DNA of 64,000 nt from Kribbella kalugense (GCF_004365875.1 NZ_SODF01000002.1:310001-374000); one strand, 5' to 3'. Shown: positions 26,010-35,298, numbered from the stretch's first letter. Notes: generated from the sequence alone by a model not told the origin. Numbers and translations are program-made.

Positions 26010-27581
26010 TCAGCCCACGTGGACCGGGCTCTTGCCGTCGTTGGCCAGGTCCTTGTGCTTGATCGACAGGCCGACCAGCGTGACCAAGGCCGCGCCCAGC
26101 GCCAGGAACCCGGACCAGATGAACGCACGGGTGAAGCCGTGGGTCGTGGCCAGTGCGGTGAACTGACCCTGCAACTGCTTGATCTGGTCGGGCGACTGCC
26201 CGGACTCGGCCGCCTTCTGCAGGCCCGGGGCCAGCTCGGCGAACTTGTCCTTGATCGCGTTGGCCGAGATCGTGCCCAGCAGCGCCAGGCCGATCGCACC
26301 ACCGATCTGCTGCACGGTGTTCAGTACTGCGGAACCGACACCGGAGTCCTCGTCCGCGACCCCACTGACCGCGGTCAGCGTGAGCGGCACGAAGATCAGG
26401 CCCATACCGAACGCGAGCACCAGGATGTACGGCAGCAGGTGACCCCAGTACGTCGAGTCCACCTCGAGCCGGCTGAACCCGAACATGCCGGCCGACACCA
26501 GCACGCCACCGGCGCCGGAGATCCAGCGCGGGTCCATCCGCGCCACCAGCGTCGAAGCGACCTGGGCCGCGACCACGATGCCGACGCTGAACGGCAGGAA
26601 CGAGATACCGGTCTTCAGCGCGCTGTAGCCCATCACGCTCTGCACGTAGATGCCGAGGAAGTAGAACATCGAGAACATCGCCGCGCCGACGATCAGCATC
26701 ACGAAGAAGCTGACCCCACGGGTCCGGTTCGCGAGGATCCGGAACGGCATCAGCGCGTGCCGCGACCGGGCCTCGATACCGAGGAAGATCCCGATCAGAG
26801 CCAGGCCGCCGAGGATGAAGGTCAGCGTCAACGCGTCACCCCAGCCGTTCGAGCCCGCGTGGGTCAGACCGTAGACCAGCGAGGTCAGACCCACCGTGCC
26901 GGTGATCGCGCCAGGCAGGTCGAACTTGCCGGTCTGCCGGGCCGACTCACCCAGGAACCGGAATGCCAGTACGGCGACGATCAGGCCGATCGGCGTGTTG
27001 ATGAAGAAGGTCCAGCGCCACGACGCCTCGGTCAGCGCACCACCGAGGATCAGACCGACGGCCGCACCGGCCCCGGACATGGCGGCGTACACACCCATCG
27101 CCCGGTTGCGCTCCTTGCCGGCCGGGAAGGTGGTGGTGATCAGTGCGAGCGCGTTCGGCGAGGCCGCCGCGGCCGCGAGACCCTGCAGAATCCGGCTGGC
27201 CAGCAGCACGCTCTCGCTCTGCGCGATACCGCCGACGAACGACGCCAGGCCGAACAGTACGACGCCGAAGATGAAGACCTTGCGGCGACCGAGGATGTCC
27301 CCGATCCGGCCGCCGAGCAGCAGCAGACCGCCGAAGGCCAGCGCGTAGGCGTTGACCACCCACGGCAGCGACGCGTTGCTGAAGCCGAGCGCGTCCTTGA
27401 TGTGCGGCAGTGCGATGTTCACGATGGTGCCGTCCAGCACCACCATCAGCTGCGCCATGCAGATCAGCGCGAGCGCGACACCGAGATTGCGGTGACCGTG
27501 CGCCGCGGGCGCGGCCGCGGCGTTGACTCCGTCGACCGGCCTCCCCTCCGGCGGGTCGGCCTTGATGACTTCTTCGGACAT
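26010..27581 (-). CDS. MFS drug exporter, DHA2 (EmrB/QacA) family
   Basis: The 523-residue transporter has 14 predicted helices. Motif A, GGRIGDILGRRKVF, lies between helices 2 and 3, and motif C-like GAGAAVGLILGGAL in helix 5 marks a proton-driven antiporter. LDGTIVNIALPHI in helix 1 is typical of EmrB/QacA multidrug exporters. The ATG follows GAGGGG with 8-nt spacing. It lies 54 nt downstream of a tetR gene on the same strand whose promoter has a 27-bp operator, so the pair is a drug-inducible efflux unit. Confidence 0.92.
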   Translation of the reverse strand: MSEEVIKADPPEGRPVDGVNAAAAPAAHGHRNLGVALALICMAQLMVVLDGTIVNIALPHIKDALGFSNASLPWVVNAYALAFGGLLLLGGRIGDILGRRKVFIFGVVLFGLASFVGGIAQSESVLLASRILQGLAAAAASPNALALITTTFPAGKERNRAMGVYAAMSGAGAAVGLILGGALTEASWRWTFFINTPIGLIVAVLAFRFLGESARQTGKFDLPGAITGTVGLTSLVYGLTHAGSNGWGDALTLTFILGGLALIGIFLGIEARSRHALMPFRILANRTRGVSFFVMLIVGAAMFSMFYFLGIYVQSVMGYSALKTGISFLPFSVGIVVAAQVASTLVARMDPRWISGAGGVLVSAGMFGFSRLEVDSTYWGHLLPYILVLAFGMGLIFVPLTLTAVSGVADEDSGVGSAVLNTVQQIGGAIGLALLGTISANAIKDKFAELAPGLQKAAESGQSPDQIKQLQGQFTALATTHGFTRAFIWSGFLALGAALVTLVGLSIKHKDLANDGKSPVHVG

Positions 27582-27635
27582 AGGAATTTCCCCTCTTGGG
27601 CAGACTGTCTTGGTCGCGAACCGGCACCCCGCCGG

Positions 27636-28244
27636 TCAGCTCGCCTGCGACCCCCGCGCCGCAGGCAGAATCACGTTGTCGATCACTCGGAGGATCAGCT
27701 CGTCGGTCGGCGGGACGCCGAGGACGTAGGCGTGGTGCACGATGACCGCGGGCAGTGTCGTCGAGAGCAGCTCGATGTCCACTCCCGGCGCGATCTCGCC
27801 GCGCTCGACGGCGCGCTCGAACACCTTGCCGGTGACCTCCTGCCGAGGCGCCAGGAAGCGCTCGCGGAAGGCCTTCTGCAGGTCGGCGTCACGGTGCAGG
27901 GCGGTGATCAGGCCGGCGATCACCGACATCGGCATCTCGTCGGTGAAGCCACCGTCGCCGCACGACATCGAGATCAGGTCCCCGCGGAGGCTGCCGGTGT
28001 CGACATCCTCCGGCATCGGGCAGCCCTTGGCCCGGCTGATCGCGTCGACGACCAGCTCGGCCTTGGTGGTCCAGCGCCGGTACAGCGTGGCCTTGCTGGC
28101 CTTCGCCGCCGTCGCCACCGCGTCCATCGTCAGCCGGTCGTAGCCGAGCTCGGCCACCACCGCGACGGTCGCGTCGAGGATCTCCTCCTCACGCCCACCT
28201 TCGACCCGCGGCCGCTGCCGCACGCCTGCTGTGTCCACCTTCAT
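27636..28244 (-). CDS. TetR family repressor of the MFS exporter
   Basis: The 202-residue repressor has the N-terminal helix-turn-helix MDAVATAAKASKATLYRRW at about 40-58 and the TetR_C_16-like ligand domain with ITALHRDADLQKAFRERFL. A GTG directly upstream of the ATG (28247) could also start it. It is the first gene of a two-gene unit with the MFS exporter. The palindrome at 28270-28296 lies over its promoter, so it should repress its own operon until a drug-like ligand binds. Confidence 0.9.
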   Translation of the reverse strand: MKVDTAGVRQRPRVEGGREEEILDATVAVVAELGYDRLTMDAVATAAKASKATLYRRWTTKAELVVDAISRAKGCPMPEDVDTGSLRGDLISMSCGDGGFTDEMPMSVIAGLITALHRDADLQKAFRERFLAPRQEVTGKVFERAVERGEIAPGVDIELLSTTLPAVIVHHAYVLGVPPTDELILRVIDNVILPAARGSQAS

Positions 28245-28269
28245 CACCCTGAGTAGTTACTAGAATACC

Positions 28270-28296
28270 GATGGAACGAAACCGTTTCGTTTCATC
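28270..28296. promoter_or_regulatory. TetR operator of the efflux unit
   Basis: A 27-bp palindrome with core AACGAAACCGTTTCGTT (28275-28291) and flanks GATGG/TTCATC; only one pair outside the central base mismatches. It covers the -35 region of the minus-strand tetR promoter, whose -10 is TATTCT (about 28259-28264). Confidence 0.78.
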
Positions 28297-28370
28297 CACC
28301 ACTGTACGACTCATGTGAAGGAAGGCACAAAGGATTTTGCGGAGAATTCCGAAGTGGCATAGGTCACTCT

Positions 28371-28395
28371 CCGTACCAGTCGATCACTGGTACGG
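28371..28395. repeat. Perfect 10-bp hairpin
   Basis: CCGTACCAGT (28371-28380) and ACTGGTACGG (28386-28395) around the loop CGATC. No T-tract follows on either strand, so a terminator role is unproven; an operator or RNA hairpin is possible. Confidence 0.65.
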
Positions 28396-28520
28396 CGTCG
28401 TGGGCCTGACCGGCGGCGCGGTCGGCGCTTTCCGGAACCTTCCTGCCACCTGGTGCAAAATTTGTTCCGCAAACTCGCCTGCCGCACTCACCCCCCGCCC
28501 AGCCCTGCTCGCCCGAACGT

Positions 28521-28603
28521 CTCAGGGGTCAACCCCTCACCTGGTCGGTTAACACCCCCCAGTCCACGGGGGCAACCGGCCAGCTCAGGGGTTGACCCCC
28601 GAG
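28521..28603. repeat. Inverted pair of 20-bp TTGACCCC elements
   Basis: CTCAGGGGTTGACCCCCGAG (28584-28603) and the reverse complement of 28521-28540 agree at 17 of 20 bases, and each is itself an imperfect palindrome. The centres are 63 bp apart, six helix turns. Confidence 0.6.
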
Positions 28604-28853
28604 ACGGCCGCGTCGGAGAGATGCACGCCGCCGCGATGGTCGCGGACGGACGGCGCGCACGGGGAAGGTTCGCGCGGCGGGCGGACCCGATCAGGCGCTT
28701 GGACGGCAGCGGGGATCAGCCCCAGCGGTCCGAGCAGCGGGAAGAACGGCGTGACCGGGATGTACTGGACGCCGAGCAGCCGCGCCAGCGAGGCGATATG
28801 CCGACCAGCGGACAGATCTCCTCAGCGCCGACGACCGAGCACGGGGACGAGCG

Positions 28854-29105
28854 TCAGTCGTCGTCTTCGGCGGTGCGGGCCTGCTCGAGGCGGGTCGAGA
28901 TGTTCGCGGCGCGGGTCTCGATCTTGCCGGCCAGCCGGTCGCGGGCGGCACGGAGTACGAAAATCGAGAGGATCGACGACAGGACCAGCGCGATGAGGAG
29001 CAGCGGGAAGATGGTCAGCCAGCTGTGCAGCACGAGCCAGAACACGGCGAAGCAGACGGCGAACAGGACCGCCCGCAGGCCGGTGTAGATGGCGAACTCC
29101 TTCAT
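28854..29105 (-). CDS. DUF4229 membrane protein
   Basis: The 83-residue protein has two transmembrane helices (about 8-28 and 31-53), then a charged coiled-coil tail RAARDRLAGKIETRAANISTRLEQ in two parts. DUF4229 proteins are regularly found next to ccsB in actinobacteria; their role is unknown. The ATG lies one base after the ccsB stop (TGAGATG), so it is the last gene of the cytochrome c operon. Confidence 0.82.
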   Translation of the reverse strand: MKEFAIYTGLRAVLFAVCFAVFWLVLHSWLTIFPLLLIALVLSSILSIFVLRAARDRLAGKIETRAANISTRLEQARTAEDDD

Positions 29106-29106
29106 C

Positions 29107-30081
29107 TCACACCCCGGCGTAGGAGTGCATGCCGGAGACCAGCAGGTTCACGCCGACGAAGTTGAAGATGAAGACGAACCAGCCGACGATCGCGATCGTC
29201 GCGGCCCGGCGGCCCCGCCAGCCCGCGGTCGCGCGTGCGTGCAGGTAGGCGGCGTACACCACCCAGGTCACCAGCGACCAGACCTCCTTGGGGTCCCAGC
29301 CCCAGTACCGGCCCCAGGCGTGCTCGGCCCAGATCGGCCCAGCCACCAGTACGCCGAACGTCCACAGTGGGAACGCGAACGCCAGCACCTTGTACGCCGT
29401 ACCGTCCATCGACTCGGCGCTCGGAAGCCGACCCAGCGAAGCCGACATCGTGCCGCCGGCCAGGACCTTGCGCTCGGCGCGCGCCTTGATCAGGTAGAGC
29501 ACCGAGAGCAGCCCTCCGACAGTGAACGCACCACCGGAGATCGCGGCCGCGGACACGTGGATCACCAGCCAGTACGAGTGCAGCGCCGGGACCAGCGGAC
29601 CTGCCGGCGTGTACAGCGCCAGCGACGCCAGACCGAGTACGGCGGCGATCACGAAGGTCACGCCGAGCCCGAGGTACTGCAGTTTGTAGCGCTGGACGAA
29701 GATCAGGTAGACGATCGCGACCGCCAGCGACGCGGTGATGGAGAACTCGTACATGTTCCCCCACGGCACCCGCTGCGCCGCGAGGCCACGGGTGACGACA
29801 CCGCCGAGGTGCAGCAAGAACCCCAGCCAGGTCAGCAGCAGCCCGATCCGGCTGGCCGCATCCATCCGCTCGCCGGACTCCGGCTCCTCCACAGCAGGTA
29901 CGTCGGAGACCGGCTGGCCGTCAGAAGCGACCAGGACCCCTTCCTTGACCACAGCGGTCTTCACGACGGACGCGCGGCCGATGGCCCACTCCATCGCGTG
30001 CGAGACCATGGCCAGGGCATAGATCACCGTGGCGGTAGGGATCAGCAGGTTGGAGACATGTGCGTAGGTCTCCCCGCTCAT
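29107..30081 (-). CDS. ccsB: Cytochrome c biogenesis protein CcsB (CcsA/ResC family)
   Basis: This is the heme-handling membrane component of System II cytochrome c maturation. The WWD heme motif WGRYWGWDPKEVWSLVTW lies near the C-terminal third, with eight or so helices and conserved His residues (LHSYWLVIHVS, WAEHAWG). It works with ResB to export heme and attach it to CxxCH apocytochromes. I chose the ATG at 30081 (324 residues, MSGETYAHVSNLL); an upstream ATG-type start at 30123 would add 14 charged residues encoded in a repetitive GAGCGAA-rich spacer. Confidence 0.9.
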   Translation of the reverse strand: MSGETYAHVSNLLIPTATVIYALAMVSHAMEWAIGRASVVKTAVVKEGVLVASDGQPVSDVPAVEEPESGERMDAASRIGLLLTWLGFLLHLGGVVTRGLAAQRVPWGNMYEFSITASLAVAIVYLIFVQRYKLQYLGLGVTFVIAAVLGLASLALYTPAGPLVPALHSYWLVIHVSAAAISGGAFTVGGLLSVLYLIKARAERKVLAGGTMSASLGRLPSAESMDGTAYKVLAFAFPLWTFGVLVAGPIWAEHAWGRYWGWDPKEVWSLVTWVVYAAYLHARATAGWRGRRAATIAIVGWFVFIFNFVGVNLLVSGMHSYAGV

Positions 30082-30157
30082 CCACGTCCTCGCTTCGCTC
30101 CGGGCGCGGATGAGGCTCTGCACGCGCTGTGCTTGATGATGAGCTCACTCCGTTCGC

Positions 30158-31744
30158 TCATGGCTGCTCCTGGTTACTCGGTCCGGCGGGTTTCAGGCTC
30201 TTGGTTATCGCGTGGATCTCGTCACCGAGGCCGCGTTCGGGACCGCGGTCCAGACCGGCCACCTCGACCACGGTACGCCCGTCCTCGTCCCGGACGCGCA
30301 CCCAGGTACGACGTGGGTGCACGAACAGCGAGCCCATCAGTCCGAGGATCGCCAGCAGGATGCCCGCCAGCGCGAGATGCGTCCCGGGAGTGTGGCTGAC
30401 CTGCAGCTTCACCCACCGGCTGTAGCCGTCGAAGGTGATCGACCCGGCCTTGTCCGGCAACGTCGCGCTCTGCCCTGGCGCGAGCTGGAACCGCCACTTG
30501 TCGCCGTTCTGCTCGAACTGCGTCAGCTTCGACTTGTCCAGCTGGTACACCGACTCCGGCTTCCCGGTCTCCGGCTGCGGGCGGCCGTAGTACCCGGTCA
30601 TCACCAACTGCGGGTTCAGGTCGTCTGGGAAGACCGACACCGGACCGTCCTGGCCGATCACCGCGGTCGGCAGGAAAAACCCTTCGAAGCCGAGCGTCTC
30701 CGGTCGTGCGTCCGGCGCCTTGATCACGCCGAACGACGAGAAGTTGTTGTCCTGCGGCAGGAACGGCGCCGGCCCGGAGAACGCCACGTTCCCCTGACCG
30801 TCCCGGACCGTCACCCGCGGCGCGTATCCGTGGCCGAGCAGGAAGAGGCTGCTGCCGTCCAGCTCCAGAGGATGGTTGACCTGCAGTACGTAGGACTTCT
30901 GCGGCGAGTCCGGCGTCTCCTGGTACTCCAGCTGCGCCTTGAACTCCCGTGCCGCACCCTTCTGCGGCCCGTCCTGCTGGAACTTCACCTGGAAGTCCTT
31001 CACGGTCAGCGAGAACGGCGGCAGATCGTCGTCACCGCCGAACGCGCGCCCCGGCGTGAAGTCGTCGTACTGCGCCAGCGTGTTGGAGAAACCGTTGCCC
31101 ACGACAACCAAGACCGTACCGCGGTAGCCGAACAGCGAACCCCAGGCGAATCCGATCAGCGCCAGGATCAGCGAGAAGTGGAAGAGCAGGTTGCCCGCCT
31201 CGCGCAGATAACCACGCTCGGCCGAGACGGCGCCGTCGTACGTCTGCACACGGAACCGGCGCCGGCGTAGCTCGCGCTTCGCGACTTCCAGCACGTCGCT
31301 GTCGGCTTCGACCTCGAAGCGTTCGTACCCGGGCAGGCGGTTCAGGTTCCGCGGCGGCTTCGGCGGACGAGCGCGGACGGCCCTGAAGTAGACCGAGAGC
31401 CGGGGTACGACGCAACCGATCAGCGAGATGAACAGCAGCAGGTAGATCGCGGAGAACCAGGCCGACTTGTAAACGTCGAACAGCCCGAGCTTGTCGTACA
31501 ACGGCCCGAGCTTCGGATGCGCGGTGAGGAAGTCCGACACCTTGATCGGGTCGATCGCCGTCTGCGGAACCAGCGAGCCCGGCACCGCGCCGAGCGCGAG
31601 CAGGAACAGCAGCACCAGCGCGGTCTTCATCGACGTGAGCTGCCGCCAGGTCCATCGCAGCCAGCCGACCAGGCCCAGCGCCGGCGGTCCGGACGGCTCC
31701 TCCGGGCGGGACGAGGCTCCGATGCGGTCCTTGATCTCGGTCAT
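30158..31744 (-). CDS. resB: Cytochrome c biogenesis protein ResB
   Basis: The System II partner of CcsB has 528 residues. Three N-terminal helices (about 38-60, 95-115 and 190-210) are followed by a large extracytoplasmic domain (GYRGTVLVVVGNGF to VKLQVSHTPGTHLAL) and a last helix near 465. The conserved VNHPLELDGSSLFLLGHGYAP belongs to the ResB domain. It starts one base after the ccdA stop (TGAGATG). A 76-bp spacer with GAGCGAA-type repeats separates it from ccsB. Confidence 0.93.
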   Translation of the reverse strand: MTEIKDRIGASSRPEEPSGPPALGLVGWLRWTWRQLTSMKTALVLLFLLALGAVPGSLVPQTAIDPIKVSDFLTAHPKLGPLYDKLGLFDVYKSAWFSAIYLLLFISLIGCVVPRLSVYFRAVRARPPKPPRNLNRLPGYERFEVEADSDVLEVAKRELRRRRFRVQTYDGAVSAERGYLREAGNLLFHFSLILALIGFAWGSLFGYRGTVLVVVGNGFSNTLAQYDDFTPGRAFGGDDDLPPFSLTVKDFQVKFQQDGPQKGAAREFKAQLEYQETPDSPQKSYVLQVNHPLELDGSSLFLLGHGYAPRVTVRDGQGNVAFSGPAPFLPQDNNFSSFGVIKAPDARPETLGFEGFFLPTAVIGQDGPVSVFPDDLNPQLVMTGYYGRPQPETGKPESVYQLDKSKLTQFEQNGDKWRFQLAPGQSATLPDKAGSITFDGYSRWVKLQVSHTPGTHLALAGILLAILGLMGSLFVHPRRTWVRVRDEDGRTVVEVAGLDRGPERGLGDEIHAITKSLKPAGPSNQEQP

Positions 31745-31745
31745 C

Positions 31746-32489
31746 TCACACCGCCGATCCGAAGTTGGCGACCCACTGCCGTAGCTCCGCGGTCATCGAA
31801 TCCCACACTCCCGTCAGCAGCAGCAGTCCCACCGCGATCATCAGTACGCCGCCGATCCGGATCACCAGCAACTGGTGCTTGCGGACCCACGTCACCGCGG
31901 ACAGCATCCGCCGGAACGCGAGCGCCGCCACGATGAACGGAATGCCCAGCCCGAGACTGAACACCAGCGCCAGCAGAGCACCTCGCCCGCTGCTGCCTTC
32001 GGTCGTGGCCAGCGTCATCACGGTCCCGAGCGTCGGACCGATGCACGGCGTCCAGCCAAATCCGAACAGTACGCCGAGCAGCGGCGCCGCCGCGATCCCG
32101 ACCGCCGGGACCCGATGCACCCGCAGATCCTTCTGCATGAACCCGAACCCGCCGAGGAAGACGACACCGAGTACGACGGTCAGTCCGCCGAGCACTCGGG
32201 TGATCGCGGTCTGGTGATCGATCAACAGATCACCGGCCTTGCCGAACACCACCCCGGTCAGGATGAACACGGCCGAGAACCCGGCCACGAACAACGCCGT
32301 ACCGGCAAGCATCCGGCCGCGCTTCGCCGAGTCCAGCTCGGCCGCGGACAGACCAGTGACGTACGACAGGTAGCCCGGCAGGAGCGGTACGACGCACGGC
32401 GAGAAGAACGAGATCGCGCCGGCCAGCACTGCGATCGGCAGTGCTACCAGCATCGACCCCGTCATCGAGTCGGCGAACCACTGTCCCAT
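31746..32489 (-). CDS. ccdA: Cytochrome c biogenesis thiol transporter CcdA
   Basis: This six-helix DsbD-like protein transfers reducing equivalents from cytoplasmic thioredoxin to outside thiol carriers. The redox cysteines are C32 in FFSPCVVPLLPGY and C149 in GWTPCIGPTLG, the two halves of the inverted repeat. The length of 247 residues is normal. It lies 4 nt after the tlpA stop and 1 nt before resB, so reductant supply, thiol carrier and heme ligation are made together. Confidence 0.95.
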   Translation of the reverse strand: MGQWFADSMTGSMLVALPIAVLAGAISFFSPCVVPLLPGYLSYVTGLSAAELDSAKRGRMLAGTALFVAGFSAVFILTGVVFGKAGDLLIDHQTAITRVLGGLTVVLGVVFLGGFGFMQKDLRVHRVPAVGIAAAPLLGVLFGFGWTPCIGPTLGTVMTLATTEGSSGRGALLALVFSLGLGIPFIVAALAFRRMLSAVTWVRKHQLLVIRIGGVLMIAVGLLLLTGVWDSMTAELRQWVANFGSAV

Positions 32490-32493
32490 CAGG

Positions 32494-33057
32494 TCAACCG
32501 GCGTCCTTGACCATGCCGAGCAAGGTTTGCTTGGTCACTTCACCGACCACCCGCGAGGCGACCTTGCCGGTCTTGTCGATCACGAGCGTGGTCGGGATCG
32601 CGGCCGGGGAGATCTGACCGCGGAACCGCAGCAGTCCTTTACCGTCCGGGTCGTAGAGGTTCGGGTACGGCACCCCGAACTCCTGGACGAACTTCTTCGC
32701 CGGCGCCGGATCGAGGTCGCGCGTGTTCAGGCCGATGAACTGCACCGACGGCCCGAGCTCCTTCGCCGCCGCGACCAGATCCGGTGCTTCCTTACGGCAC
32801 GGCGGGCACCACGAGCCCCAGACGTTCAGTACGACGACCTTGCCGGTCTGGTCGGACAACGTCCAGGTCTTGCCGTCGAGCGTCTTGCCGGTCAGCACCG
32901 GCGCCGGCTTGCGGTCGGCCGCCGCGAACACCGAGACGTTGCCGGTGCCGCTGACGAAGCCCGACTGTCCCTGCCGGTTCTGCGCGGCCTGCTGACCTGA
33001 GCTGCACCCCGCGACAAGGAGGAGTCCGGCCACCACGACCGCCGTACGACGGATCAT
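32494..33057 (-). CDS. TlpA/ResA-like thioredoxin lipoprotein
   Basis: The 187-residue protein is a membrane-anchored thiol-disulfide reductase that should keep apocytochrome c cysteines reduced. A lipobox LVAGC places the lipidated Cys at C18. The thioredoxin motif WCPPC lies at 83-87 (C84, C87), with the cis-Pro region AAIPTTLVID near 160. The ATG at 33057 shares one base with the preceding stop (TGATG), and a GTG just upstream is also possible. It sits between the phosphatase and ccdA, its likely electron donor. Confidence 0.92.
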   Translation of the reverse strand: MIRRTAVVVAGLLLVAGCSSGQQAAQNRQGQSGFVSGTGNVSVFAAADRKPAPVLTGKTLDGKTWTLSDQTGKVVVLNVWGSWCPPCRKEAPDLVAAAKELGPSVQFIGLNTRDLDPAPAKKFVQEFGVPYPNLYDPDGKGLLRFRGQISPAAIPTTLVIDKTGKVASRVVGEVTKQTLLGMVKDAG

Positions 33058-33707
33058 CACGCGCCACCGACGAACTTCTTCGGGTTCTTGACCGGCAACA
33101 GGTCCTTCGCCGGTTCGGAGTACCCGACGGAGACGATCTGGTCGCCGTGGAAGGTGAAGGACGTCAGGCTGGCCAGGCTGCACTGCCGTTTGCGCGGGTC
33201 GTGGAACATCCGCCGGCCCTCGATCGCGGACCGGACGATCCAGATCGGCAACTGGTGCGACACGATCAGCGCCTCGTGCCCGGCGGACTTCTCCCGGGCG
33301 GTCTCGATCGCGTCCCGCATCCGCCGTACCAGCTGCTGGTACGGCTCGCCCCAGGACGGCTTGAACGGGTTCCGCAGCAGCCACCAGGCGCTCGGGTTGC
33401 GCAGCGCGCCGTCGCCGACGCCGAACTTCTTGCCCTCGAACAGGTTCGCCGCCTCGATCACCCGCTCGTCGATGTCCGGCGTGATCCCGAACACCTTGGC
33501 GATCGGCTCCATCGTCTCCTGGGCCCGCTCGAGCGGCGAGCTGACCAGGTGGACGATGTCGCGACCGGCCACGTGCTCGGCGACCCGTTCGGCCATCTTG
33601 CGGCCGAGCTCGGACAGGTGGAAGTCGGGGATCCGGCCGTAGAGCACACCGGTCGGGTTGTGCACCTCGCCGTGACGCATCAGGTGCACGACCGTCGTTT
33701 CGGTCAC
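33057..33707 (-). CDS. Histidine phosphatase family protein
   Basis: The 216-residue protein has the phosphohistidine motif RHGE (R11-E14, catalytic H12), a second Arg in SSPLERAQET, an acidic E85 and the distal H151 in IVSHQ. It belongs to the phosphoglycerate-mutase-like branch, but the substrate is not evident. The mycobacterial counterpart lies in the same place between hemL and the thioredoxin gene, so a role linked to cytochrome or heme assembly is possible but unproven. Confidence 0.9.
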   Translation of the reverse strand: MTETTVVHLMRHGEVHNPTGVLYGRIPDFHLSELGRKMAERVAEHVAGRDIVHLVSSPLERAQETMEPIAKVFGITPDIDERVIEAANLFEGKKFGVGDGALRNPSAWWLLRNPFKPSWGEPYQQLVRRMRDAIETAREKSAGHEALIVSHQLPIWIVRSAIEGRRMFHDPRKRQCSLASLTSFTFHGDQIVSVGYSEPAKDLLPVKNPKKFVGGA

Positions 33708-33717
33708 CGCTGTCCCT

Positions 33718-35031
33718 TCAGTTCTGTACTGCGGCTGCTGCCCGAGCAGCAGGGGTCAGGGCGGACTCCAGCTCGGCCAACGCGTCGTCATCGACGGCAC
33801 TGCTGACGAACCAGGCCTCGAAGGCGCTCGGCGGCAGGTAGACACCGGCGTCCAGCATTGCATGGAAGAACGCGCTGAACCTTGGCAGCACCTGGGCGTT
33901 CGCCCCGGCGAAGTCCCGGATCTCGGCAGGTCCCTCCGAGGACTCCACGAAGAAGACGCTGAAGAGGTTCCCGGCCGCCTGAATGACGTGCGGCACACCT
34001 TCCTTGTCCAGCGCGGTCGACACCAGTCGCTGGATGGTGAGCGAGGTCTCGTCGATCTTGGCGTAGACGTCGTCGGTGGCCAGCCTCAGCGTGGTCAGAC
34101 CGGCGGTGGTGGCGATCGGGTTCCCGGACAAGGTCCCGGCCTGGTAGACGGATCCTTCCGGCGCGAGGTGGGCCATCACGTCGGCACGCCCGCCGAAAGC
34201 AGCAGCCGGGAAGCCGCCGCCCATGACCTTTCCGAACGTCATCAGATCCGGCTGTACGCCGTCGACGCCGTACCAACCGGACCGGGTGATCCGGAAGCCG
34301 GTCATCACCTCGTCGGAGATGAACAGCGCGCCGTTCTCGGTGCAGATCCGGGCCAGGAAGGCGTTGAAGTTGTCCCGCGGCGGTACGACGCCCATGTTGC
34401 CGGGCGAGGCCTCGGTGATCACGGCCGCGATCTGATCGCCGTACTCGGCGAAGGCAGCCGAGACAGCGGCCTGGTCGTTGTACGGCAGCACGATCGTGTC
34501 GGCGGTCGTTGCCTCGGTGACTCCCGGCGTACCGGGGATGCCGAGGGTGATGACGCCGGAACCGGCCTGGGCCAGCAGTGCGTCCACATGTCCGTGGTAG
34601 CAGCCGGCGAACTTGATGATCTTGGCGCGCCCGGTGAACCCGCGGGCCAGCCGGAGCGCGGACATCGTTGCCTCGGTCCCCGACGACACCAGCCGGACCT
34701 TGTCCACCGGCGTCCGGGCGACGATCTCCTCACCGAGCAGGACTTCGGTCTCGGTCGGCGTCCCGTACGACGTACCCCGGGCGACCGCGGCCTGGACGGC
34801 GGCGATCACCTCCGGGTGCGCGTGGCCGAGGAGCAGCGGGCCCCAGGAGGAGACCAGGTCGAGGTAGCGGTTGCCGTCGACGTCAGTCATGTGACATCCG
34901 TCACCGGATGCCATGAAGCGCGGCACACCGCCGACGGCGCGGAACGCACGTACGGGAGAGTTGACCCCGCCCGGGGTGACTGCGGAGGCCCTGTCGAAGA
35001 GCTTGGCGGACTGTTCAGTGTGGTCGGGCAC
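33718..35031 (-). CDS. hemL: Glutamate-1-semialdehyde 2,1-aminomutase
   Basis: This PLP enzyme converts glutamate-1-semialdehyde to 5-aminolevulinate, the heme precursor of the C5 pathway. The 437-residue class III aminotransferase fold has the PLP Lys K268 in [10 protein letters not shown]240-E241 in [11 protein letters not shown] and the substrate loop GAGCYHGH-like [13 protein letters not shown]. The start is a GTG at 35031. It heads the operon that ends with the cytochrome c biogenesis genes, linking heme supply to its use. Confidence 0.96.
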   Translation of the reverse strand: MPDHTEQSAKLFDRASAVTPGGVNSPVRAFRAVGGVPRFMASGDGCHMTDVDGNRYLDLVSSWGPLLLGHAHPEVIAAVQAAVARGTSYGTPTETEVLLGEEIVARTPVDKVRLVSSGTEATMSALRLARGFTGRAKIIKFAGCYHGHVDALLAQAGSGVITLGIPGTPGVTEATTADTIVLPYNDQAAVSAAFAEYGDQIAAVITEASPGNMGVVPPRDNFNAFLARICTENGALFISDEVMTGFRITRSGWYGVDGVQPDLMTFGKVMGGGFPAAAFGGRADVMAHLAPEGSVYQAGTLSGNPIATTAGLTTLRLATDDVYAKIDETSLTIQRLVSTALDKEGVPHVIQAAGNLFSVFFVESSEGPAEIRDFAGANAQVLPRFSAFFHAMLDAGVYLPPSAFEAWFVSSAVDDDALAELESALTPAARAAAAVQN

Positions 35032-35298
35032 GGCAGTTATTCTCCCCGACCACCCGCGCGGTCCGACCGGCAGGGCAGGGACAATTCCGGCACCGGATCG
35101 TTCCCAGGGGGTTCACAGGCGCTTTGTTACGCGCCAGTATGGGTACCCGGTGACCGCACGTACACGGTCTGCATCCGACGCGTAACCCACGCAACGGGGC
35201 GGACGTTAGACCTATTACGACGGCAACCGAGAAAGACTACGAAGACTGTCCGCAGCGTGGGGCCGGACTGGTCGATGAGTCACGGAGGGGAATCATCG
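35032..35298. promoter_or_regulatory. Divergent hemL / transglycosylase promoter region
   Basis: A 267-bp intergenic region. It contains GTAACCCACGCAAC (about 35186-35199), a near direct repeat of GTAAC that resembles MtrA boxes before actinobacterial cell-wall hydrolase genes, and an inverted TTACGCG / CGCGTAA pair further out. No clear -35/-10 pair could be chosen. Confidence 0.35.

Larger units (their letters stand above)
28248..28853. other. Gene-poor intergenic region with inverted repeats
   Basis: About 600 bp between tetR and the DUF4229 gene, both on the minus strand. It holds the tetR operator at the left end, a perfect 10-bp hairpin (28371-28395), a CCCCC/GGGGG hairpin (about 28556-28572) and two copies of a 20-bp element in inverted orientation (28521-28540 and 28584-28603). 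The open frames across it look like unsupported shadows. It should carry the terminator of no gene on the plus strand, so the structures may be regulatory or part of an RNA. Confidence 0.6.

Noticed and set aside
35032..35298. ydaO-type c-di-AMP riboswitch before the transglycosylase
   Set aside because: Such riboswitches precede cell-wall hydrolases in actinobacteria, but the conserved core bases are not visible here.
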